Origin: Bradyrhizobium sp.
Lineage (GTDB): Bacteria > Pseudomonadota > Alphaproteobacteria > Rhizobiales > Xanthobacteraceae
DNA: 46,769 nt
Assembly (NCBI RefSeq): GCF_004799445.1
Contig: NZ_SSNA01000105.1
Coordinates: forward strand, 1 to 46,769
Direction: 5' to 3'
Shown here: in pieces, positions 39,313 to 46,769 of the stretch
How positions within the stretch are numbered: the first letter of the stretch is position 1
Layout of the letters: every line of letters begins with the position of its first letter
Translations under genes and position numbers: made by a program
The notes under the pieces: model-generated
What the model was told of the DNA's origin: nothing
Databases searched by the model: none
What the model saw: only the letters and a program-made list of their open reading frames with translations

Positions 39313-40842
39313 ATGACCTCTGATGCCACGCGCCGTCGCGCGGTTGGGCATATCCTGCTGCTGGTCGCGGGCCTTGTGGTGCTGACCGTGATCAGTGCGG
39401 GCTCGGTCATTCTGGTAAACGAGGCGCGGGACGATGCGCGCTGGGTTGTTCATACGCTGGAGGTCGAGAGCCAGATATCGTTGGTTCAATTGCAGCTGCG
39501 CCGGGCCGAAAGCGCGCAGCGCGGTTATCTCTCGACATTGCTGCCGGCCTTTCAGGCCGATTTCGAGGAAGCCGCCACTCAACTCACACCGGCCCTCACA
39601 CGGCTGAACCAGTCTACCATCGACAACTCCGTGCAAAGGAACATTCTCGTTGAGTTGCTTCCGCTCATTAAGCAGCGGATCGAGGAATTCCGCGAGACCA
39701 TTGCACTGGCCCAGACCGAGCACGTCAACGACGCCGCCCGGATCGTACGCGAGGGCACCGGCCGCGACGCCATGAGCCACATCGACGATCTCGCCGGCCA
39801 GATGCGGAGCGAAGAAGATCGCCTTTTTGTCCTTCGCACCCGGAGCGCCGACCGCAGCCAAACCCTGGCTGCTTCGCTGACGGCCACGGGTTCGGGATTG
39901 GTTGTCGTGCTGGCCGGCATCTCGATTTTTCTGGTGCGACGCTCGGCACGCGCGCGTGACCACGCCGAAACGCAACTGCGCGACAACAACCTCAATCTTG
40001 AGGCCACGGTCGACGAGCGCACCGCCGACCTTCGCGAGGCCAACAGCGAGATCCAGCGCTTTGCCTACATCGTCAGCCACGATCTGCGTTCGCCGCTGGT
40101 CAATATCATGGGTTTCACCAGCGAACTCGAGGAGCTGCGCACCGACATCTTCAAACGGATCGGGGCTCTTCGCGCCACCGCCGCCTCGGTGCCGCCGGCG
40201 CCGGTCGCTGACGGGACGGCCGAGCCGGTCCTCGAGGGTGAGGACAAGCAGCTGCTGCAGGACTTTTCCGAGGCGCTGGAATTCATCAAATCATCGATCG
40301 CCAAGATGGACCGCCTGATAACGGCCATCCTCAACCTCACCCGCGAGGGACGGCGCGAATTCGAACCGGTGCGGATCGACACCCGCGAGCTGATCGAAGC
40401 CATCGTCACGACCGTCGCGCACCAGGCGGCCGAGGCCCATGCCGAGATTCGCATCGCGCCGCTGCCGGAAATCACCAGCGATCGCCTCGCTTTGGAGCAG
40501 ATTTTCTCGAACCTGATCGATAACGCGCTCAAATATCTCAGGCCGGGGGTTCCCGGCGAGGTCTCCGTCCGGGGCCGGACAAAATTGGGCTTTGCGATTT
40601 TCGAGATCGCCGACAACGGCCGAGGCATCGATCCAAAGGACCATCAGCGCATTTTTGACCTATTTCGACGTGCTGGTACGCAGGACAAGCCGGGACAGGG
40701 AATTGGACTTGCCCATGTGCGCGCCCTCGTGCGGCGGCTCGGAGGAACCATGTCGGTATCTTCGGAACTTGATCATGGCAGCACATTCACCATCACGCTG
40801 CCGATCCATTGGACGGCCGCTAATCGGAACAGGGATGCATGA
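39313..40842 (+). CDS. Membrane sensor histidine kinase with CHASE3-like sensor
   Basis: This 509-residue kinase has TM1 at about 12-35 and a helical periplasmic CHASE3-type domain at about 38-185 (RRAESAQRGYLSTLLP is typical). TM2 spans about 187-208, a coiled linker runs to 245, and HisKA has the phospho-acceptor His256 in IVSHDLRSPLVN. HisKA carries an unusual loop at about 280-315, rich in Ala, Pro and Glu, between its two helices. HATPase_c at about 390-500 shows FSNLIDNALKYL (N box) and ADNGRGIDPKD (G1). It is the first gene of a three-gene unit joined by 4-bp overlaps, behind an EcfG-type promoter. The signal is unknown. Confidence 0.93.
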   Translation: MTSDATRRRAVGHILLLVAGLVVLTVISAGSVILVNEARDDARWVVHTLEVESQISLVQLQLRRAESAQRGYLSTLLPAFQADFEEAATQLTPALTRLNQSTIDNSVQRNILVELLPLIKQRIEEFRETIALAQTEHVNDAARIVREGTGRDAMSHIDDLAGQMRSEEDRLFVLRTRSADRSQTLAASLTATGSGLVVVLAGISIFLVRRSARARDHAETQLRDNNLNLEATVDERTADLREANSEIQRFAYIVSHDLRSPLVNIMGFTSELEELRTDIFKRIGALRATAASVPPAPVADGTAEPVLEGEDKQLLQDFSEALEFIKSSIAKMDRLITAILNLTREGRREFEPVRIDTRELIEAIVTTVAHQAAEAHAEIRIAPLPEITSDRLALEQIFSNLIDNALKYLRPGVPGEVSVRGRTKLGFAIFEIADNGRGIDPKDHQRIFDLFRRAGTQDKPGQGIGLAHVRALVRRLGGTMSVSSELDHGSTFTITLPIHWTAANRNRDA

Positions 40843-41279
40843 GCAAGCCAGTCACCATCATCATGATCGAAGATGACGAGGGACACGCCCGCCTGATCGA
40901 GCGAAACATTCGTCGCTCCGGCGTCAACAACGAGATCATGCCGTTCACCAACGGTACAGAAGCGGTAAACTATCTGTTCGGCAGCGACGGTTCCGGCCTC
41001 GATCACAAGGGCAGAGCGCTGCTGATCCTGCTCGATCTGAACCTGCCGGACATGACCGGCATCGAGATCTTGCGGCGGGTCAAGGAAGACAAATATTTGA
41101 AATGCGCGCCGGTGGTGGTGCTGACCACCACGGACGACTCCCTCGAAATCAAGCGCTGCTATGAGCTGGGCTGCAATGTCTACATCACCAAGCCGGTGAA
41201 TTACGAAAGCTTCGCCAACGCCATTCGCCAGCTCGGATTGTTCTTTTCGGTCATTCAGGTCCCGCCCGCCGCCACATGA
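40839..41279 (+). CDS. Single-domain response regulator (Rcp1/CheY-like)
   Basis: This 146-residue protein consists only of a receiver domain: acidic pocket EDD at 11-13, phospho-acceptor Asp66 in LLDLNLPDMTG, Thr96 in VVLTTTDDS, and Lys118 in VYITKPV. There is no output domain, so it should act by protein contact or as a phosphate shuttle. The wording is closest to Rcp1-type regulators that pair with phytochrome-like kinases. Its ATG overlaps the kinase stop by 4 bp, and its own stop overlaps the next ATG, so all three are probably made in fixed ratio. Confidence 0.93.
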   Translation: MSKPVTIIMIEDDEGHARLIERNIRRSGVNNEIMPFTNGTEAVNYLFGSDGSGLDHKGRALLILLDLNLPDMTGIEILRRVKEDKYLKCAPVVVLTTTDDSLEIKRCYELGCNVYITKPVNYESFANAIRQLGLFFSVIQVPPAAT

Positions 41280-42367
41280 ACCCCGCGACACCCACACTGC
41301 TTTATATCGACGACGACGCCGGGCTGGCCCGGCTTGTCGATCGCGGCCTGACGCGGCTCGGCTTCAAGGTCGTTCATGCCGCGAGCGGCACGCAGGGTCT
41401 GGATCGCCTCGCGCAGGGCGGTATCGACGTCGTCGCGCTCGACCAGTACATGCCTGGCCTGGACGGGCTGGAAACCCTCGAGCGGATTATGGCAGTCCCG
41501 AACGCGCCTCCGGTGGTGTTCGTCACCGCTGCGCAGGATTCGAGTATCGCCGTGACTGCCCTGAAGGCCGGCGCCGCCGATTATCTGATGAAGGATGTGC
41601 ACGGCGATTTCATTCCCCTGCTTCAGGTCGCGGTCGACGGCGCGCTGCGGCAGGCACGCATTCAAAAGGCCCGTGACGACGCCGAGGCCGAAGTGCACGC
41701 CTCGCGCGACCGCTTCGCCGCGCTTGCCGCCGAGCGCGAAATGCTGTTGCGCGAGGTCAATCACCGCGTCGGCAACAGTCTGCAGATCATCGCCTCACTG
41801 CTGCACCTGCAAGCCAATTCGAGCACGCAGGACGACGTCAAGGCCGCGCTGACCAATGCGATGGGACGGGTCGCCGCGGTGGCCCAGGTTCACCGCCGGC
41901 TTTACACCTCGCACGACCTGAAGAGCGTGCTCTTGAACCAGTATCTCGACGCCTTGCTTGAGGATCTCAGAAGGTCGGCCGAGGGCAACAGGATGTCGCG
42001 CCTGACGTTGGCGGCGGAGCCGATCGAGATCGATCCCGATCGCGCGGTGGCGATCGGCATCATCGTCAACGAACTGGTGATGAACGCGGTGAAATACGCC
42101 TACCCCGACGGCGCGGGTCCGATTCATGTCGTCCTCAACGCGCAGGACGACAACCTCGTGCTGTCGATTGCCGACGATGGCGTCGGCCTCAACGTCAGGA
42201 CCGACCCGCGTTCCACCGGCATGGGGCAGCGCATCGTCAGCGCCATGGCGTCAAAGCTCGACGCCAGCGTCGAGCGCGATTCCGCCCATGCCGGCACCCG
42301 GATCGTGCTGCGGTTTTGCCGTGTCGACAAGCCCGCGGCGAAGCCCGGCTGCGTGGAGGCGAGCTAG
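41276..42367 (+). CDS. Receiver-HWE/HisKA_2 histidine kinase fusion
   Basis: This 363-residue soluble protein has an N-terminal receiver at 1-120 (Asp56 in [10 protein letters not shown], Thr84, Lys106), a short coiled linker at about 125-155, and a HisKA_2/HWE-type kinase. His163 sits in [18 protein letters not shown] and an N box in [15 protein letters not shown]. In alphaproteobacteria many kinases feeding the general stress regulator PhyR belong to this kinase class, so with an EcfG-type promoter upstream a feedback role is plausible but unproven. It has no sensor or membrane segment and is likely controlled through its receiver by the two upstream proteins. Confidence 0.92.
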   Translation: MNPATPTLLYIDDDAGLARLVDRGLTRLGFKVVHAASGTQGLDRLAQGGIDVVALDQYMPGLDGLETLERIMAVPNAPPVVFVTAAQDSSIAVTALKAGAADYLMKDVHGDFIPLLQVAVDGALRQARIQKARDDAEAEVHASRDRFAALAAEREMLLREVNHRVGNSLQIIASLLHLQANSSTQDDVKAALTNAMGRVAAVAQVHRRLYTSHDLKSVLLNQYLDALLEDLRRSAEGNRMSRLTLAAEPIEIDPDRAVAIGIIVNELVMNAVKYAYPDGAGPIHVVLNAQDDNLVLSIADDGVGLNVRTDPRSTGMGQRIVSAMASKLDASVERDSAHAGTRIVLRFCRVDKPAAKPGCVEAS

Positions 42368-42413
42368 CCGACCACGGTTCGTTTTTAGCCTTCATCCTGC
42401 TATCCTCCCGGCC

Positions 42414-43091
42414 ATGACATCGCGCGACTCCGCCTCTTCCGACATCACGCCCGAAGTGCTGCTGCGCGCCTATGCCTGCGGGATCTTCCCGATGGCCGAG
42501 AGCGCCGACGATCCGACCCTGTTCTGGGTCGAGCCGGAAATGCGCGGCGTGATTCCGCTTGCCGGCTTTCGCATCGCTTCGCGCCTGGCGCGCACGGTTC
42601 GCGCCGATGGCTTCACGGTCACGGTCAATACGGCATTCAAGGCTGTCATCGCCGGCTGCGCTGCGCCGCAGCCGGGCCGCGACGATACCTGGATCAACAC
42701 GCGCATCCGCGATCTCTACGTCGGACTGCACGACCTCGGACACGCTCACAGCGTCGAGGTCTGGCAGAACGACGACCTCGTCGGCGGGCTCTATGGCGTC
42801 AGCCTCGGCAGAGCCTTCTTCGGCGAGAGCATGTTTCACCGCGCCCGCGACGCCTCGAAAGTGGCGCTGGTTCATCTGGTGGCCCGCCTGATCGCCGGTG
42901 GATTCGAACTGCTCGACACGCAATATGTGACCGAGCACTTGCGCAGCTTTGGCGCGGTCGAGATCCCGCGGCGGCGCTATACCGCCCTGCTCGACAAGGC
43001 GATCAAGGGAGAAGCGGATTTCGCGATGTTACCGATTGATCGGCCGATCTGCGGCGCGCGGGCGTTAGAGATCATCGCGGGCCGAAGCTAG
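42414..43091 (+). CDS. aat: Leucyl/phenylalanyl-tRNA-protein transferase
   Basis: This 225-residue enzyme adds Leu or Phe from charged tRNA to proteins with N-terminal Arg or Lys, marking them for ClpS/ClpAP. Hallmarks are [68 protein letters not shown] and [18 protein letters not shown], with [15 protein letters not shown] near the end. ATG 42414 is chosen because the family core starts within 15 residues. It lies 46 bp after the signalling cassette and converges with the DUF2155 gene 13 bp away. Confidence 0.96.
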   Translation: MTSRDSASSDITPEVLLRAYACGIFPMAESADDPTLFWVEPEMRGVIPLAGFRIASRLARTVRADGFTVTVNTAFKAVIAGCAAPQPGRDDTWINTRIRDLYVGLHDLGHAHSVEVWQNDDLVGGLYGVSLGRAFFGESMFHRARDASKVALVHLVARLIAGGFELLDTQYVTEHLRSFGAVEIPRRRYTALLDKAIKGEADFAMLPIDRPICGARALEIIAGRS

Positions 43092-43104
43092 GCGACGCCC
43101 CGCT

Positions 43105-44097
43105 CTACTGCCTGAAAATCCCGAACAGGCCGCCGGGTTGCTGGGGCGGCGGTGGTGGCGGAGGCGGAGGCTGCTGCTGGAATTGCGGCTGTGGCGGCGG
43201 CGGCGGACGCTGCTGGGCCTGCTTTGGCGGCGGCGGACGTTTCTGCGCCGGCGGCGGCGCGGGTTTTGGCAGGTCGGGCTGAGCGCTGACGACGGTGGCG
43301 TCAGGGCCTTTGCAGTCGGTCAGCCAGATGTCGTAGATCGGGTGCTCGACGCCGTGCAGGCCGGGGCTTGCCGCGAACATCCAGCCCGAAAAAATCCGCT
43401 TCACCTCGCCCTGCAACGTGATCTCGTCGACCTCGACGAAGGCGTCGGTGTTAGCGGCTTCGGTGGCCGGGCGCGTATAGCAGGCATCGGTCTTGACGCG
43501 CAGCGCGCCGAACTGGACGGTCTCGCCGATATCCTCGTCGAAATTGATGATGCGGCCAGTGATCTTGTCGAGCCCCGAAAAGCTCGCCTTCTTGTTGACG
43601 ATCTTCTGCGCCGGCGGCTCGGAGACCACCTCGTCGCCGGGCTGCAACGTCGCAGGAGTCTGCGGCACGCCCTTCTGCTGACGCTGTCCCGGCGGTTGCG
43701 GATTGGCGCCGGGCGGCGCGACCGCGACGCCCTGATTGGGCTGCGGCGGCGCCACGGCGACGCCCGGCGGCGTATTCTGCGGAATCACGGTGGTGCCCGG
43801 CGGCGGGGCGAGCGGTTGCGACTGCACGCTTCCCGGCGGAGGTACGCCCTGCCCGGGCAGCGGACGATTGGGGGTCGGCAGCAAGCGGCCCTGCGGAAGT
43901 TCCGGCACTTCCTCTTCGTCCTCAGGCATCTGCTGCTGCTGCTGCTGCTGCTGCTGATTGCCGCGGGGAACGGCGCCGGGTGGCCGCGGCTGATCGGAAA
44001 AAATGTTGCCGATCTGCGCGCGCGCCGGCGGCGCAAGCGAGATCGCTGTGGCGGCAACAAGGGCCGCAAAACCGGTCAGGACAATGGTTCGAAACAT
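43105..44097 (-). CDS. Exported DUF2155 protein with poly-Gln tract and Pro-rich regions
   Basis: This 330-residue secreted protein has a signal peptide at residues 1-27 (MFRTIVLTGFAALVAATAIS, ARA cleavage) and a pure tract of nine Gln at about 48-56. A Pro/Gly/Gln-rich linker runs to about 160, the DUF2155 domain spans about 168-265 (FSGLDKITGRIINFDEDIGE and GWMFAASPGLHGVEHPIYD), and a Pro/Gln-rich tail covers about 275-325. DUF2155 has no assigned function. It is often a neighbour of aat in alphaproteobacteria, as here, but on the opposite strand. Confidence 0.88.
   Translation of the reverse strand: MFRTIVLTGFAALVAATAISLAPPARAQIGNIFSDQPRPPGAVPRGNQQQQQQQQQMPEDEEEVPELPQGRLLPTPNRPLPGQGVPPPGSVQSQPLAPPPGTTVIPQNTPPGVAVAPPQPNQGVAVAPPGANPQPPGQRQQKGVPQTPATLQPGDEVVSEPPAQKIVNKKASFSGLDKITGRIINFDEDIGETVQFGALRVKTDACYTRPATEAANTDAFVEVDEITLQGEVKRIFSGWMFAASPGLHGVEHPIYDIWLTDCKGPDATVVSAQPDLPKPAPPPAQKRPPPPKQAQQRPPPPPQPQFQQQPPPPPPPPPQQPGGLFGIFRQ
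43930..43956. repeat. Trinucleotide microsatellite, nine CTG/CAG units
   Basis: An uninterrupted run of nine CTG units on the plus strand encodes nine identical CAG Gln codons in the DUF2155 protein. The lack of CAA interruptions makes it prone to slippage in whole codons. Confidence 0.95.
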
Positions 44098-44386
44098 CTC
44101 GCGGCTTTATCGGGCGAATCGGGCTCGCGACATTGTAAAGGCTACCGCCGCTCGCAGGGTCTCCCGTTAACACGCCGAATACGGCAGGGAAAGGGCGGCT
44201 TGCCGCCTGTTCCGGCCAGTGATGTCCCGATTCCGAAGACCGCCCGGCAACCTGACGGGAGCTTCCAGTCCACCGCACTAGCCAGCCCGCGCCGCAGATG
44301 AAATAGTCGGGCCAACACGGGCTCGCGCGCCACACGCAACACCCCAAAAAAGCCGGGGAATCGCACGAGCCAGGGGAACGCCGCGC
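44098..44386. other. Divergent intergenic region between DUF2155 and SDR genes
   Basis: These 289 bp contain the two promoters. I see no gene, clear palindrome, terminator or EcfG-type motif. The NDUFA12-like gene often found next to DUF2155 in related genomes is not here. Confidence 0.5.
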
Positions 44387-45166
44387 ATGCCCGATCGCAT
44401 TCGTCTGGACGGCCGGGTCGCCGTCGTCACCGGCGCCGCCGGGGTCATTGGCACGGCGACCATGCGGCTGTTGGCCGAGCGCGGGGCGCATATTGTCGCA
44501 GTCGACCGCAGCCAGCAGCACCTGCAAACGGCGATCGCGGATTTACCGGCTGCCGCGCGGGCGCTTGCGGTCGCCGCCGACGTGACCCGCGAGGATGAGG
44601 TCGCCGACTATGTCCGCGTCGCCGTCGACGCCTTCGGCACCATCGACGTGTTCCATAACAATGCCGGCGTCGAGGGCGACATCGCGCCGATCACGCGATG
44701 TTCGCTCGAGGCATTTCGAAGGGTGATCGACGTCAACGTGGTCGGCGTATTCCTGGGATTGAAGCACGTGCTGCCGGTGATGCTCAAACAGAACAAGGGC
44801 AGCATCATCAACACCGCCTCGATCGCCGGCCTGATCGGCTCCCCCGACATCGCGGCCTACAGCGCCAGCAAGCATGCGGTGATCGGCCTCACCAAAAGCG
44901 CCGCGCTGGAATGCACCGCAACCGGCGTGCGCGTGAATTGCGTCTGCCCCGGATTGATCGACAGCCGCATGCTGAGCGCCATCATCGAAGGCCGCAATCC
45001 CGGCCAGGCGCCGATTCCCGATGGCAAGATCGTGGAGCGGATTCCGGCGCGCCGGCTTGGACAGGCGTCGGAAGTCGCGTCCGTCGTGGCGTTTCTTGCC
45101 TCCGACGAAGCAAGCTATGTCTCGGGCTCGGCCTACACGATCGATGGCGGACGCACCGCCGGTTGA
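44387..45166 (+). CDS. Short-chain dehydrogenase/reductase (SDR, classical)
   Basis: This 259-residue NAD(P)-dependent oxidoreductase has a Rossmann start VVTGAAGVIGTATM (TGxxxGxG at about 15-22). Asp40 in VAVDRSQ favours NAD(H), FHNNAGVEGD is the NNAG motif, the catalytic Ser is in NTASIAG, and YSASK is the YxxxK pair near 158-162. CPGLIDSRM follows, and the C-terminus VSGSAYTIDGGRT is typical. Substrate is unknown. An esterase gene lies 146 bp downstream across a palindromic repeat. Confidence 0.93.
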   Translation: MPDRIRLDGRVAVVTGAAGVIGTATMRLLAERGAHIVAVDRSQQHLQTAIADLPAAARALAVAADVTREDEVADYVRVAVDAFGTIDVFHNNAGVEGDIAPITRCSLEAFRRVIDVNVVGVFLGLKHVLPVMLKQNKGSIINTASIAGLIGSPDIAAYSASKHAVIGLTKSAALECTATGVRVNCVCPGLIDSRMLSAIIEGRNPGQAPIPDGKIVERIPARRLGQASEVASVVAFLASDEASYVSGSAYTIDGGRTAG

Positions 45167-45170
45167 AAAC

Positions 45171-45271
45171 CGTCATTCCGGGGCGACGCGTCGCGTCGAA
45201 CTACGATGTGCAGTTGCACATCGGAGAATCTCGAGATTCCAGTTCTGCGCTTCGCGTATCCCGGAATGACG
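45171..45271. repeat. Dispersed palindromic repeat (GTCATTCCGGGG family)
   Basis: The ends CGTCATTCCGGG (45171-45182) and CCCGGAATGACG (45260-45271) are exact reverse complements. Inside are two more hairpins: CGATGTGCA / TGCACATCG (45204-45223) and the perfect palindrome GAATCTCGAGATTC (45226-45239). This clover-like element is of a type common between genes in Bradyrhizobium and Rhodopseudomonas genomes. Confidence 0.85.
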
Positions 45272-45312
45272 TGTTCAGGTATCAGGATCAAGTATCAGGA
45301 AGTCCTCTGACC

Positions 45313-46278
45313 ATGCCCGTGACCCTCGATCCCGACGCTGCCTTTGTGTTCAAGGCATTTCAGGAGGCCGGCCGGCCCGCTTACGAAACGCTTTCGCCAG
45401 CCGAAGCGCGCGACTATTATTTGCAGGCTCGCCTCGTCACCAATCCCGAACCGCCCGAACTGAAATCGGTCGCGCCGCTTGCGATCCCCTCCCCGCACGG
45501 ACTGATCCCGGCACGGATCTACACGCCGAAGGCGCTGAACCAGACCAATGGGCTGGCGCCCGGCCTGGTGTTCTTTCATGGCGGCGGATGGGTGATCGGC
45601 GATCTCGAAACCCATGACGTCGTGTGCCGAAGATTGGCCGACGAAGGACGGCTCATGGTCATCTCCGTCGATTACCGCCTCGCGCCCGAGCACAAATTCC
45701 CCGCCGCCGTCGATGACGCCATTGCCGCGGCAACGTGGATCGCTGCCCATGCCAGGGAGCTCGGCATCGACGCGGCGCGGCTTTTGGTCGGCGGCGACAG
45801 CGCCGGCGGCAACCTCGCTGCGGTGGTCGCGATAGCCGCGCGCGACGGCAACGGCCCGGCGATCGCGGGCCAGCTGCTGATCTATCCGGCAACCGATTTT
45901 GCGATGACGCATCCCTCGCACAGCGAACCCGAGACCAGCATCCTGCTCACCCATTCCGTCATCCGTTGGTTTCGCGATCACTATCTCAACGATGCCGCCG
46001 ACGTTCACGACTGGCGCGCATCGCCCGCGCGTGCCGGGACGCTGATCGGCTTGCCGCCGGCCTATGTGCTAACCGCGGGCGCCGATCCCCTGCGCGACGA
46101 AGGCGACGAATATGCCAGACGACTGAAGCAAGCCGGCGTCCCCGTGACGCACCGGACCTTTCCCGGACAATTCCACGGCTTCTTCACCATGGGAAAGCTG
46201 CTGCAGCAGGCCAATGTCGCGGCGCGCGAAATCGGCGTCTGGCTCAGGGCGCTGCATGAGCCGGGCCGCGCTGATTGA
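45313..46278 (+). CDS. Alpha/beta hydrolase of the hormone-sensitive lipase (arylesterase) family
   Basis: This 321-residue soluble esterase has the oxyanion-hole motif VFFHGGGWVIGD near 87, DYRLAPEHKFPA, the nucleophile elbow GGDSAGGN near 158, an acidic residue in LTAGADPLRDEG near 255, and the catalytic histidine in FPGQFHGFF near 287. These place it in family IV (HSL). It likely hydrolyses short acyl or aryl esters; the exact substrate is unknown. ATG 45313 is used because the fold starts there; the longer open frame runs back through the repeat and antiparallel to nothing recognisable. Confidence 0.93.
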   Translation: MPVTLDPDAAFVFKAFQEAGRPAYETLSPAEARDYYLQARLVTNPEPPELKSVAPLAIPSPHGLIPARIYTPKALNQTNGLAPGLVFFHGGGWVIGDLETHDVVCRRLADEGRLMVISVDYRLAPEHKFPAAVDDAIAAATWIAAHARELGIDAARLLVGGDSAGGNLAAVVAIAARDGNGPAIAGQLLIYPATDFAMTHPSHSEPETSILLTHSVIRWFRDHYLNDAADVHDWRASPARAGTLIGLPPAYVLTAGADPLRDEGDEYARRLKQAGVPVTHRTFPGQFHGFFTMGKLLQQANVAAREIGVWLRALHEPGRAD

Positions 46279-46311
46279 AGCCGTTTCAGGCTGAACGATA
46301 TTCGAGGTTTG

Positions 46312-46491
46312 CTACTCTGGATTTCGATCAAAGCGAATGACGAAGCGATCGCCGCACCAAAGTTCGATGTCGCGACCCTCGACAAGACCCTCCATCTTCT
46401 CGGCTGCCTCGACGTCGTCGGCACAATCCAGCGCCTTGACGGCGATCAGGTGACCGTCGGGCCCGATGGCATAAGCCATATATTCTGGCAT
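46312..46491 (-). CDS. Small protein of a Bradyrhizobium-type hypothetical family (59 residues)
   Basis: ATG 46491 to TAG 46312 encodes MPEYMAYAIGPDGHLIA, then a DCADDVEAAEKMEG segment and GRDIELWCGDRFVIRFD, 59 residues in all. The pattern of an N-terminal Gly-Asp turn, an Ala/Asp helix, and a (V/I)ELW-x-G-D-R strand pair resembles small cytoplasmic proteins of unknown function that are abundant in Bradyrhizobium. Codon use fits its neighbours. It converges with the esterase gene 33 bp away. Function is unknown. Confidence 0.72.
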   Translation of the reverse strand: MPEYMAYAIGPDGHLIAVKALDCADDVEAAEKMEGLVEGRDIELWCGDRFVIRFDRNPE

Positions 46492-46769
46492 CCCAATCCC
46501 CCGCCGGATCCTCTGCCTTGACCGAGGTGGTCCTATTCCAAAGCTTCGGTTGTGAGTCAGAGGCGAATGGACGCGGCTCCGGCTCCGACGCGCACCTGAC
46601 TGAAATAGCGCGGCACGATCGCAGATTAATAAGCCGGCCCGTGCTTGTCGGTCCGGTGCCCGACAAAACGCCGGGGGCCGCGTTCGCGGTTGCGATGGCC
46701 GTGACCGCCGATGTCGGCTTTGGATCGAATGACAGATTCAAGCCGGACATCACGCCAAGTCCGCGAGAC
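46492..46769. other. Unresolved right end of the window
   Basis: No gene can be assigned with confidence. Several frames are open to the edge on both strands (on the minus strand, for example, 47 codons ending at TAA 46626-46628). None shows a recognisable motif. It includes the upstream region of the 59-residue gene. Confidence 0.4.

Noticed and set aside
43930..43956. CTG run considered as part of a CRISPR-like or tandem regulatory array
   Set aside because: It is a simple in-frame microsatellite with no spacers.
46560..46621. Minus-strand GTG reading PRYFSQVRVGAGA as the start of a small DUF6894-like protein
   Set aside because: It resembles the family only in the first few residues and stops after about 20 codons; at best a remnant.

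Overview
The window looks like a chromosomal segment of a high-GC alphaproteobacterium of the Bradyrhizobium/Rhodopseudomonas group (Nitrobacteraceae). The evidence is the mix of families (DUF1236, DUF2155 next to aat, HWE-type kinase, EcfG-type promoters of the form GGAAC-N16-CGTT), the aroQ-accB-accC and amidase-PBP1A-prfB gene orders, and two dispersed palindromic repeats typical of that group. This is inferred from sequence features only. No rRNA, tRNA, CRISPR array, insertion sequence or prophage was recognised.

Layout. 1-4905 (leftward): SUF iron-sulfur cluster operon, cysteine desulfurase, sufB, an unrecognised 99-residue membrane protein, sufC, and sufD running off the left edge. 5233-7123: alpha/beta hydrolase, DUF1697 protein, and a convergent glutathione S-transferase with a perfect inverted repeat upstream. 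7212-9730: anmK (muropeptide recycling) divergent from tyrS. 9786-14938: an MFS transporter and an intact chemoreceptor gene, followed by a decayed second copy of the transporter tail and chemoreceptor. 15058-21178: a giant AsmA/DUF3971-type envelope protein, divergent from a one-cysteine peroxiredoxin with a histone-H1-like tail, then a LytM/M23 endopeptidase. 21251-26546 (leftward): cell-wall amidase, PBP1A, and prfB with a programmed +1 frameshift. 26547-30355: long structured leader, RNase E with a histidine-rich insertion, and a strong terminator. 30451-33146 (leftward): dctA and a class I/II aminotransferase. 33250-36564: periplasmic M48 metalloprotease, DsbA-family protein, and a DUF1236 hydrophilin-like protein behind an EcfG-type promoter. 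36818-43091: aroQ, accB, accC, a three-gene signalling cassette behind its own EcfG-type promoter, and aat. 43105-46769: DUF2155 protein, SDR dehydrogenase, HSL-family esterase, a 59-residue protein, and an unresolved right end.

Most of the window is housekeeping: Fe-S assembly, translation, peptidoglycan synthesis and recycling, RNA decay, and fatty-acid precursor supply. The parts most worth a second look are (i) the EcfG-type promoter driving a kinase / CheY-like regulator / receiver-HWE-kinase operon inside the accC-aat interval, with a second EcfG-type promoter about 3.5 kb upstream at a hydrophilin-like secreted protein; (ii) the histidine-rich insertion inside RNase E, downstream of a hairpin-rich leader; (iii) the translationally coupled membrane protein inside the suf operon; (iv) the tandem transporter-tail/chemoreceptor duplication caught in decay; and (v) the single-cysteine BCP-type peroxiredoxin with a basic tail.
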